Below, in pieces: positions 34,802-45,900 of a stretch of DNA of 64,000 nt. A program made the position numbers and the translations under genes. The notes under the pieces were generated by a model. That model did not search any database and was not told the origin of the DNA. It was given only the letters and a program-made list of their open reading frames with translations. Location: assembly GCF_026212465.1 (NCBI RefSeq), contig NC_080058.1, positions 6,759,001 through 6,823,000 of the forward strand, in the 5' to 3' direction. The stretch is from Amaranthus tricolor (taxonomy: Eukaryota > Streptophyta > Magnoliopsida > Caryophyllales > Amaranthaceae). Numbering within the stretch: position 1 is the stretch's first letter; the number at the start of each line of letters is the position of its first letter.

Positions 34802-36703
34802 TTGGCATTAGTGAGTTTTTCTAAGTCTGGGGATCTTTCGGATGATTGGGTTCTAGATTGGGGGTGTTCGTTCTATATGAGTCTGCATCGAGATTGGTTT
34901 GACACGTATGGGTCTTGCAATGGGGGTAAAGTTATTGTAGGTAACAACGCACCTTGTAAGATTACGGGTATTGGGTCCATGAGATTGAGGACTAGTGATG
35001 GGCGAAAGTTGACATTGACTAGGGTGCGGCATGTCCCTACTTTGGGGAAGAATCTGATTTCATTAGGTACCTTGGATGATTTGGGGTACAACGGAGTGTT
35101 TTCGGATGGGGAGTTGTCCATTTACCGAGGTTCGGAGTTGGTACTTAAAGGTATCAAGAAAAACACCCTTTATGTCTTTGAGGGTGTCACACTGTCTAGT
35201 TCTGTGGCTTGCGCATCGGTGCCTCACTAGGAGAAGACCAAGATTTGGCACATGAGGCTTGGTCATATGGGGGAGAAGGGGATACATCTATTTTCTAAGA
35301 GGGGTCCACTATTTGGGATCAAGGTTGCCAACCTTTAGTTTTGTGAGCATTGTGTGTTTGGGAAGAAACACAGGTTAAAGTTTAGCAAGGGTGCTCACAT
35401 TACTGATGATGTGCTCAATTATATCCATTAAGATTGCTAGGTTCCATCTAGGGTTGAAGGTATGAGAGGTTTTCACTATTTTGTGTCATTTGTAGATGAC
35501 AAGTCCCGATAAACATGACTAGGGATGGCAATGGGTACTGGATCCGACCCGAATTCGTGGATCCGTATCCGTTTTCACGGATCTGGGTCCTAAAAATATA
35601 GACCCGTCGGATCCAGGTCGGATCCGAATCCTGTTAAATTTCACGGGTCCGGATCCGGATCTGGGAAAAATACCCAGACCCGGGCCCGCGGATCCAGAGG
35701 ACCCTTTTTTTTATTTTTTATTTTTAAATTTTTTTTATATCAGTTCAGCTTCAACCCTAGCCCTGTTTTCATTTTGAGTTTGAAACTTTGATAACCTATT
35801 GCCTCCTCCCCACGCATATCGCTGTCTGCCTGTCTCCCTCAGTCCCTCCCAATTCCCTCCTGCCTAACAGCCTAAGTAACCCTGTTCTTCGCCGTCTCTC
35901 GAGTCTCTGTGACGGTGTGACCTCTGTCTCTCGAGTCTTGACTCTCATACTCGCTCCCAGACTCCCTCCCTCGCTCCCTCTGCCTCGACGAGTATCGACT
36001 CCTCCCACAGTCCCACTCCCCCAGTCTCGCACCATCACAGGAGGTAATGAACTTATGAACCCTTTTTTTTTTTTTTTCCTACACTACTTTTGATTTATGT
36101 TGAGTAGTAGATATATGTCTAATGTTGAGTTTAGTGGTTGATTTATGTTCAGTAGTTATTTATTTATTTGAGTTTAGTGGTTGATTTATGTTCAGTAGTT
36201 ATTTATTTATTTGAGTTTAGTGGTTGATTTATGTTGATTTACTTGAGTTTGGTGGTTGATTTATGTTGATTTATTTGAGTTTAATGGTTGATTTATGTTG
36301 AGTTCAATCTAAACACATTTAAAAAAAAAAAATTAAAACAGGACCCGTTTTGGACCCGGATCCGGTACTGGATCCGCAGTACCCGCGAATCCGGATCTGG
36401 GTCTTGCAAAATTGAACCCGCGGATCCGGGTCCGGATCTGGATCTTGCTATTGAAAACGGATCTGGATCCGGGTCCACCTGGACCCGGTCCAGATCCGAA
36501 CCATTGCCATCCCTACACATGGCTTAGGTTGCTTAAGTCAAAGGATGAGGTCTTCAAAGCTTTAAGCAATGGAAAGCTTTGGTGGAGAATCAAAAGGGTA
36601 GGAAGATCAAGAAGCTGCGAACAGACAATGGGATAGAGTCTTGAAAAGAGGAGTTTAATCAGTTCTGTGCAGATGAGGGTATTGGTTGGCATCATATCGT
36701 CAG
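34802..36703 (+). pseudogene. Copia protease and integrase N-terminal part
   Basis: The protease region (34802-35230) has WVLDWGCSFYMSLHRDWF, where the active D-S/T-G has become D-W-G, then VRHVPTLGKNLISLGTLD. The pre-integrase HHCC zinc region follows with several stops (MRLGHMGEKG near 35250, CEHCVFGKKHRLKFSKG near 35345). The integrase core starts FVSFVDDKSR (near 35500), is cut by a hAT element at 35520-36515, and resumes with WLRLLKSKDEVFKAL. Further frameshifts occur before 36700. Not functional. Confidence 0.85.
35520..36515. mobile_element. hAT-like element in the Copia integrase
   Basis: 996 bp with 15-bp ends TAGGGATGGCAATGG and CCATTGCCATCCCTA. Flanks AACATGAC and CACATGGC match at 6/8. 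GGATCCG/GGGTCCGGATCTGG repeats fill both subterminal regions. A 35-45-bp motif (GAGTTTAGTGGTTGATTTATG) is repeated four to five times at 36125-36300. No transposase is encoded; a CT-rich stretch at 35800-36030 is unexplained and may be captured DNA. Confidence 0.88.
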
Positions 36704-36704
36704 G

Positions 36705-37652
36705 ATGACACCACAGCAGAACGGTGTTGCAGAGCGGGTTAATCAGACACTGCTAGAGAGAGTTCGATGCATGCTCTTCAATGCAGGTAAGAATATTTTG
36801 GGTATGGACATCTATAGGGATCGGGCTAGAGGTAAGCTTTTCTTGACTCAGAAAAGTTACATCGAAAAGATTTTGTCTCGTTTTGTGATGGAGAAATCAA
36901 AGCCCATAAGTACACCAACATCTGTGAGCTGCAAATTGTCTTTGTCTATGTCACCTCAAACCGAGGAGGAGTTGGCGTATATGTCTAGGGTTCCCTATGC
37001 CAACGTAGTTGGTTCTTTGATGTATGCTATGGTCTGTACTACGCCGAATATTGCGCATGCTTTTAGTGTTGTGAGTAGGTTTATGGCTCGACCTGGGAGA
37101 GAGCACTGGCAGGGGGTGAAAAGGATTTTTCGCTATTTGAGAGGGACAGTTGATATTGGTCTTGTGTATGGAAATGGTAAGGAGTGTTTGGTAACTAGGT
37201 ATAGTGATTCTGATTATGCAGTTGATGTGAATACCAGGAGGTCGGTGACCGGGAATGTGCTTACTTTGGGTGGTTCTGTGGTTAGTTGGAAGTCTACATT
37301 GCAGTCTTCGGTTACGTTGTCTACTACTGAAGCTGTGTACATGGCTTTAACTTTTGCAGCTAAGGAGTCAATATGGCTCAAAGGCCTTGTAGGTGAACTA
37401 GGTATTGCACAGGATTTTGCTACGGTGTATTGTGATAGTCTAAGTGCCATTTGCTTAGCTAAAGACCAAGTACACCATGATCGGACCAAGCACATTGATG
37501 TCAGGTATCATTTCTTGCGTACTGACAAGAGAGTAAAGGTAAAGAAGATTGGGACTGCTGACAACCCAGCTGATTTCTTTACTAAGTCTGTTCCATTTAG
37601 TAAGTTTAAACATTGCTTAGACTTGCTAAATATTGATTACTATGTGATGTAG
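36705..37652 (+). pseudogene. Copia integrase-RT/RNase H in-frame deletion fusion
   Basis: A single 315-residue open frame. It begins in the late integrase core, MTPQQNGVAERVNQTLLERV and CMLFNAG, then passes without a stop to the end of reverse transcriptase, LFLTQKSYIEKIL, PYANVVGSLMYAM and YLRGT. RNase H follows with YSDSDYAVDVNTRRSVTGNV, VSWKSTLQSSVTLSTTE, CDSLSAICLAKDQVHHDRTK and NPADFFTKSVP. The integrase C-terminus and the reverse-transcriptase catalytic part (YVDD box) are missing. The frame stayed open through an internal deletion near 36790. Confidence 0.88.
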
Positions 37653-37937
37653 TAGGCCCTTAGGAGGAGTGTTGGGGAGCTCCTGTTGTATGCACGTTGG
37701 CCTTATGGTGGAGCTTGCCCGGAGCTTGTGATGCAGGTGGAGCATTATGAGCTGTTATACTTGGTGATGAGTATGTGATGGGTCTTGGTTGGAGACTTTT
37801 CGGGATGAGTCTTGGTTGAAGACTTATCGGGATGTATGGCTTATGCATGAGCTTTACACCGGGTTTTGGCTTGAGATATGTTCACTATGTGTTGGTTAGA
37901 TCGTTTGTTGACTACGAGTTTTCGTTAAGGTGGAGAT

Positions 37938-38457
37938 TGTTGTTAATGGTGACTCAAACTAGCAAGCACCATTGAAGAAGATGAATATGGGTCAAAAAGG
38001 TAGTCCGCGGGGCGCGGAGCAGCTGCTGTCCAGGTCCGCAGGGCGCGGAGTGCATTCTGTCTCCAATTGGCGACTCGCGTAGTTGTACACGGCTCGCGAA
38101 ATGGAGGTTTCTTTTCACGGGAGGTGTCTTTCGGGACAGTACTTTGTGATTATTATGTAATAACTTCCTTTTATTGGGCATTAATATATAAACTCCCATT
38201 TTAGGGGTTAATACATGATGATTCACAATTTGAGAGAGATCACAAGAGAGCCATTATAATTTGTGAGTGTGATTGGAATTCATCTTGCAAATTCTTTGTG
38301 ATCATAGTGAAATTATTAGATCTTAGTGTCGGTGGACATAGCTATCACATTGATAGTGAACCACGTTAAATCTCTTGTGTCATTTTATTATTGCTTGTAT
38401 TGAATTTCTTATTGTTTTATTATTATTCATCGACCTTGCTTTCGCTGTTGCACAAGA
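37938..38457 (+). repeat. Copia 3' LTR
   Basis: Intact in layout. It is the reference for the empty hAT target in the 5' LTR. Confidence 0.92.
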
Positions 38458-38462
38458 TACAC

Positions 38463-39660
38463 TATCATTGGTTTATAATTATAATTAAGATAAAACTTAA
38501 TATGTTGATTAAAAGATTTTTTTAGAAGGATTTTATCTGTAGTTTGATGCGTAGTAATTGATATTTTATATTAAGATTTTGATCAAGAAACATAAAATAA
38601 AACCAATGGTTGATACATAGTTTAACATAAAGATCTAAAGTTTTGATAATTTAACACATACACCTAATTTTATATGTAATATAATTTTTAAATGAGATTA
38701 GTATTTTGATGCCAAATATATATACTATTAATGCGCTATTTATCTCAAACCAAAAGCAATTTTGGATTTTTGTTTGATAAAATTAAGGTGAAAGATACAA
38801 GTACCTCATTAGCAGTATCAATAAAAAAATCTTAAACATACTATTTTTGAAATCTATTCAGGCTACAACAACATAAATGAATATTAAATTGATAAAAAGC
38901 TTCAAATAAAGCATTCAAAAGAAAGGATTTAAACATTAATATATTGCTTAAATATATTGGTTTGATAGCCTATTTGTAAATGACTATGGGGTAATTTTTA
39001 ATTTTTTACGTCACTTATAATATGATACCTAAAAGATTAGTATAATTTCTAACTTTTCAATTGAATTTATATAAATCAAAAGATTAATATATCCTACATT
39101 GTACGGGCACGTACTAGTTATCAATATTTTGTAAATAATTGCCACAAATCGCTAAATCCTATTTTGCTGAGGATACTAATATTTTTATTTAAAGGGTAGT
39201 TTTGAGGTACAACCGCTTAAGACTCAACTCATAAAGGGACTTAAATTAAGTTAATTCTTATTATTAAAAATTAAAATTGTGTATAGTTAGCTTCTAACAG
39301 AGATCAAATCTATAACACTAAACCATTACCCTTTTCTTATTTTTTTGCCTAAAGCCTAAAAATTATCAAGAACGACTTTTGTATACTAAATTTTACGTAA
39401 ATTGAAAAACTAACGTCGATCAAATCAATAATCCAACGCTAACGGCAATGATATTGATTATTGACAGTGATTTACAGGTGTCAACGTTGAGTGACGCTAA
39501 CACAATGTTTCAGTGAGCTTTCCACCAGAAGTTCTACTAGTCCACTTACTACGACTAGTACATTCGATGCGTGAGCATCCAGTTAACTTCAAATATAATC
39601 AATCCATAATTTTTTAATTACTTAATAATTAATTCAAATAATTTATTTTCCCTTTAATTT
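38463..39660. other. spacer and upstream region of the pectin acetylesterase
   Basis: AT-rich, no gene. The last few hundred bases are the probable promoter region of the next gene. Confidence 0.4.
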
Positions 39661-39664
39661 TTTT

Positions 39665-39672
39665 TATAAATA
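39665..39672 (+). promoter_or_regulatory. TATA box candidate for the pectin acetylesterase
   Basis: TATAAATA lies about 325 bp upstream of the start codon and is followed by a C/T-rich transcribed-looking leader (about 39695-39990). Confidence 0.5.
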
Positions 39673-39992
39673 CTATCAGCATGCTCAAATCTTTACCAAC
39701 ATTACCAAGATCCTCCCTTTATTTATTTTTCTCTGCTAAATCTTCCCCTAAAACACGGATCTTATCAGATTACTTACTTGTTATACCATTCCTTACTTCA
39801 CTTAAATATTCTTTCTCAAAAAACATTCATTTTATTCCATAAAAGTCATATTTTTAATTTTGTAACAAATCCTAAGATTTATTTTTGTGTTAAACCTTGA
39901 TTACACTACATTACAGCTTCTGGTATTTGAAATTTTTTGTGGGTATACAAATTTGAGCTCTTTTTGTACATTAATCAACCAAAAAATTGGAA

Positions 39993-42900
39993 ATGATGGG
40001 TTTTTGGAAGTGGATTTTTCTGGGTTTGGTTTGTTTTGTAACATTATTGGTATTTGTTGAAGGATTTGATTATGCAAATGTGAGTCACATTTCATATTTA
40101 GAGTCTTATGAAGTTTCCAATGCTCCTCAACCTCATATGGTTCCTATTACTCTCATTCATGGAGCTGATGCAAAGGGTGCTGGTAAATGGAAATTCTCTT
40201 CAATTTTTTACTTATTTTTTTATGATGGGTTATTGTTTTTTTCAATAATTTATTGGAATTTTGTTTGGTGTATAAAAAGTTTCTTGCTTTTTCATGTTTT
40301 TGATTTGATAAAAAGTTTAGATCTTTGCTGTATGTCCAAACTATTTCTTCAGTTTGTTCAATTGGATTGGTGTGTACTTTTTGAAAAGAGGGATATTTAT
40401 TGCTTAGGTTGAGAATCAATGTTTTAATTCATTAATTGTATCTGTTGCTACTGTCTGAAGTTCATGTGTGACTGATAATAGAAAAATACTTGCAAAAGGC
40501 GGAATTTAAAATACTAGTATAGCTATTTGTAATGTTACTTGGATTTGGGTACTATGATGGGTACGTGTATTAGGTGTCAAATACTTTTAAATATTCAATT
40601 TTATGTCTAAAATGAAGTGTTTAAGTGCTATACCAATGTCCGAGCATAAGGATTGGACACGGTTACGTGAAGTAAAATAAAGAGTCTACACTATTTAGGA
40701 TGAACCAACTCTTTTGTCATTCTTGTGTGTCATATGCTATGCAATTCAATATTAATATTGTTTTATCAAATGACGAGAGCCATGACCTAGATAGGCAGAG
40801 GTTAGATTCTCCCCTGCATAGTTCTACTCAGTTAAATAGTAGTTTTGTGTTTTGACTGGTTATATAAATGAAACCATACTTCTACATCTCATTTAATGAG
40901 TCATAAAGTATGTTCATATGATAGTATATGTTTTCATGTGATTTTCATGTTCAATTATACTCACATGATTCTTATTTGATTTATAGTTTTCAGCTCCTGT
41001 AGAAGGATACATTTGATTTATGTCACATACACAATTTAGTGATGTATGCAGAAAAAAAGAGTGATGTCAATTTAAGTAAAACACGCTTATTATGGGTTTT
41101 AATCCTTAGTTATATATCTGCAAGGCAATATCCTAACCAATTCATCTAGGGTATATTTACATGTAAATATGTAATATTTGATTTTATTTTGGATTTTAGT
41201 GATGCCAACTGACGTCAGTGACATCACGCTAGATCCGCCACTAAATATAGGGCTCCACTGATTATGATGATAATTGTACTGATTTTCATGTCACATACAC
41301 AGTTAATATTATAGTTATGGAGTAGGACCTTCCTGTTTTGTGTTGTTTTGGTTAAATTGTGAAGTGTATGGTCTAAAGGGTTGCTTTTGTGTATTCTGGC
41401 CTCTGGGTTTAAGAAACAGTATTGTGTCATACAAATTGATGAATTATATAACCTTTGTTTATTGGGTTTTGATAGGATTAAAGCACTAATACTGTTATGA
41501 TGTTTGATGTTAGCATGTTCATTTTTGAAAGCTTTTGGACAGCTTTTTGTGCTTGTTAATTATTGGTCAATGGCACACAACTTTAAGGTTATTCATATTA
41601 AACTTTCAATGTATTGTATTGTTTTCATAATGGAAATAGACGACCCCATATATTGCGATTAAGGTTTGAGTAAGGAGAAACATACGATTGTTCTCATGTT
41701 TTGTGTGATTATTGATTAGAGCCATGATGAGTTCAATTGTTTAGTACTTTGTATGAATTGAAGGAAATAGAGGGAAACAAAGAGAGGGTAATGAAGTTAT
41801 GAAGAGATGCATTTTTCTTCATTCGGATAACACATAAGGAGGGTACGGAAAGGAATTGAAAGAATTATATCATTCACATATTGTGAGAAACATGTCTCCG
41901 ATTTGAAAAGTCATCTATCTTCCCTCTCCTTCCGTTTCTTCCTCATTTTGTATTCAAATACACTCTATATCTTTGTTAAGTACATGTTTTTCGTCTCGGT
42001 CAGATGGGGATGAAAAATATATATGATTTGAAGAACGAATTTGGCTTCAATTGTAATGTCTTCTTTTTGCAGTTTGCCTCGACGGAACACTACCTGCATA
42101 TCATTGGGATCGTGGATTTGGCTCAGGAGCCAACAGTTGGCTTATTCAGTTAGAGGTATGTAGTTATTGGATGAACATAATGGATTAAGGTCTATATATC
42201 TCAAAACTTTGCATTTTTCGTTATCTGTGGAGCACTTAATCTATTACTCATCTCTGCCATCCAATATAAAATAGTTGGCTATAAGCATCCGTAGTTTGGT
42301 TAGTGTCCTATATACTTTCGGAAACCTCTCTACTTGAAAAGTTGATCGATCGGATAACAAATAGATAATTAGGCATCCACATTTTCCATTATGTTTCCTT
42401 CTCATGTTGGTTGGAAATAGAGGTGTTCAACAGGCCGGGTGGGGTTAAAATTTAAATGGGTCGGGTCTGGGCGGGTCATGTCAAATTTTAAATGGGCCGG
42501 GGCGGATTAAACCCGTTTAAATCCGACCCTTTTTGGTCCCTTTTTGAAGAGTTCATAAAATATTATTTTTATTCTACTTTATGGTCCGTTTGGTCAACCA
42601 ACCTATGTGTATAATAATATCACGTAAAATTATATAAAAAAAGTAGCAATTTTTTTTCACAAGCAATTCCTATAATTATCCGACCCTTTACACCAAGGCC
42701 CGTTAATGACCCGACTTGTTATTGACTCAACCAGCTAATGACCCGTTAAAATGCGATCCCACCCTTGATCCGTTGGATCGACCCGCCTCGTTGAGCACCT
42801 ATAGTTAAAAACCATGATATGCAACTGTTTGATATCGTTTTAAGATGGTGTTGTGACTTTGACAGAGGTGTTCATTCGGATCGTGTCAATTTCGGGTGAA

Positions 42901-45900
42901 ATGTTTTGGGTCGGTTTAAAATCGGGTTTTGTGTTTATGTTGGTTTTTACATAATTATTAGTCCATTTTTAATATTGGGTCAATTAGGTTCAGTTATGGA
43001 GTTAGATGAATTTCGGATCGTTGGGTCTATTTTGAACACTTTTACTGTGTCTATGAAGTGGAAAGTTGTCATTTTTATGCTTATTTCAGGTTTTAAGTTA
43101 TTTTGTAATGGCCTATTGAGCTTCTTGTGTTGCTATGTTATGCAGGGAGGAGGTTGGTGTAATAATGTTAGAACATGTGTATACAGGAAAACTACTCGAC
43201 GTGGATCTTCCAAGTATATGGAAAAAACCTTAGCATTCACCGGAATATTAAGCAATAAGCCTGAGGAAAATCCAGGTCTTTACTATTTTCATGCTAAAAT
43301 ATTTAGGACGTTTAAATCTTTAGCCTAAAATTGTTTCCCAACATTTTATGACTAAGTTATTGTTTATGTGTAGATTTTTTCAATTGGAATAGAGTAAAGC
43401 TTCGATATTGTGATGGCGCCTCTTTTACTAGTGAAGGCCAAGACGAGGTTGGTTCTATTTCATCGCACTACTTTTTAGAGTAGATTTCTGTAGTGAATCT
43501 TCAATAGATTTTCAATAAGTGTCACATGGAGGTGTTCAATGGGCCGGGTCATTATCGGATCGAGTTAATAACGGAAATTAGTGTAAAAGGCCGAGCCGGA
43601 TAATTATAGAAATTGGTTGTGAAAAACTTTTTACCACTTTTTTTTTTTATAATTTTATATGATATTATTGTATTCATAAGTGGATCAATCCAACAAGCCA
43701 TAAATTAAAATAAAAAAATTATTTTTTAAACTTTTAAAAAACGGGTCGGAATTAAATGGGTTTTGACCCGCCTTGGCCCGTTGAACACCTCTAGTGTTAC
43801 ATGATTCGCTAATCTCCCCGCGAATCGCAAATTAAAAGAGGCAAATTATGGTCGATTTTGGTTTATTTTTCAACAATTTTAAGCGAATCCCGAATTTAAA
43901 AGGTGAATTAACTGGCGAATTACGTTAAACTATAACTTTCAATTGTCAACAAGATCCCTTTGTATGAATTAACGAAGCAAAACATACTCGGGAGCACTCA
44001 ATAACACTTAGTTGCAAATATGTGTAGGTCCACCAGCTGTTTTTTCGAGGTCAACGCATATGGTCAGTTGCCATGGAAGAACTTATGGGGAAAGGAATGC
44101 GAAACGCTAAACAGGCTCTTCTTTCCGGGTGTTCCGCTGGGGGTCTAGCGTCTATATTGCACTGTGACGAATTCAAAGACTTATTCCCAGGACACACGAA
44201 TGTGAAGTGCCTAAGCGATGCAGGATTGTTCCTCGATGCGTAAGTAATTGCTGGTATTGTTTGTAGTTACGTTTCTGTATGAAAATGAAAATATAGATGT
44301 ATTATTATTGAAATATTGGGGTTTCAGAATGGACGTTTCAGGTGGACACACCTTACGGGATTTCTACCATGGCGTGGTTACTTATTTGGTAAGAAATAAA
44401 AAAAATCGTATTTGAATTTCTTTGGAGTATTGAATTTTTACGAAGTAATTGTACGACTTTTTTGAAGTCAAAAATATGAAATCTCATTGATATACAATAG
44501 GCATGGCACTATTGTTTCATCTGTTCCTAACATAATGCAAAATCAAGGCCGCATCCTATCAGCCATGTCCTAAAGCTTTTCAAATCCACTATTTAAATAT
44601 TAATGCAATCATGACTGTTATTTCATTTTTGCACTATAAATCCGTGAAATGAATATTTGTCGCCTTATGTGAATTATGAGTCTATAACAACGTACAAGTG
44701 TCCGATTGGAATTTGTGTTTACTCTAATACACCTTTTTCCAAAAAAGTGGAAAGTAATGATGGCTTAATTTGAACATGGAGTATATCCATACTAATGTCC
44801 AAGCTTTCTTGGCCTACATAGTTTACTTTATAATGGATGGAAGTCTATATACGTTGTGGTGTATGTGCACGAACGACTACCCTTCTTTATAACTGATGTG
44901 TCTATTTAGTATAATGCTTTTCTTTGTCATATGTTGTTGGATACATTAAGAATTTGTCCTTTTGGTTTGTTTTCTCCATGAAAAGGTTTTGCTAATGTAG
45001 CTTTCTTGTTGTCTTTGATGTCATGTAGGGTGTAGGGAAGAATTTGCCGCCTTCTTGTACTAACCACTTGGATCCCACTTCGGTAATCCATCTTTTTGGT
45101 TTTTCAAAAAGTACGATGATTTGAGTTGGATTGAAATGACTCATTGAATTATGATTTGAGTTGGATTGAAATGACTCATTGAATTATGTGCGCTTCATAT
45201 TTATGTGAAGCTGTAGATGATATTTGTTATCAAGGGTTAATCGAAAGCAACCTATTTGTCATCAGAGACAAATAAGGGTAAAGTTGCTTGCTTACATATG
45301 AGCCCTCAAACCTGTTCGTTTAGTTATGTTTTCTTAGCTAAGACAGTAATATTTTGCGTAAACGTTTTTTCAGACTCCCTTGCATTCGTTAAGACAATTG
45401 TCAATGTTTGCGTTTGCAGTGCTTTTTCCCTCAAAATTTGATCGCCAACATCAAAACACCTTTATTCATCCTCAATACAGCTTATGATGCATGGCAGGTT
45501 TGTTGATTGTTATCACTAGATTTAATTTTAAACAAGTATTATATATGATCGCGTTCTTTTGTGTACATTCTCCATGAAGCCAAGAGATTGATAATTCTTT
45601 GGTTTCTGATTATAATGGGGATTAGTAAATTGACTCATTGATTCATATGCACTTCTTATTATGTAACGTTGCAAATGATGTTTGCTATGAAGGGTCAATC
45701 AAACATCACAAATTCATGTGAGAGACGGTCTTTTTGAGAGATCATCTCTAATTGGGCCGGCCCGTAGAATGGTGTATGTAGGCATTTAGATATTGAAAAT
45801 AGGCATTAAAGATACGGTAAATAAGCATTAAGAATAATGTAAGTAAGCATTAAGAATACAATAAGTAGGTATTAACCTTTAACGGGCTGGGCTTGAGATA

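Larger units (their letters stand above)
32428..38457 (+). mobile_element. defective Ty1/Copia retrotransposon with two hAT insertions
   Basis: LTRs are 32428-33913 (about 524 bp without its insertion) and 37938-38457 (520 bp). Both start TGTTGTTAATGG; the 5' copy ends GCACAACA and the 3' copy GCACAAGA. Flanks are TACAT (32423-32427) and TACAC (38458-38462), 4/5. A primer-binding site, TTGGCATCAAGAGC, follows the 5' LTR, and the purine tract AAGGTGGAGA precedes the 3' LTR. Gag, protease and integrase come before reverse transcriptase/RNase H, which is the Copia order. The LTRs differ at many positions, so the insertion is old. The element is dead through stops, the two hAT insertions and an internal deletion. 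Confidence 0.93.

Noticed and set aside
35788..36093. Plus-strand 101-residue frame in the hAT element
   Set aside because: Ser/Pro/Leu-rich translation of a CT-rich block, with an equally open antisense frame; no domain.
39987..39992. Start of the pectin acetylesterase six bases earlier
   Set aside because: The upstream codon is TTG; the first ATG in this frame is at 39993, directly before the signal peptide.
42906..43328. 140-residue open frame read as a separate gene
   Set aside because: It is intron 2 (including a degenerate MITE) read through into exon 3 of the pectin acetylesterase.
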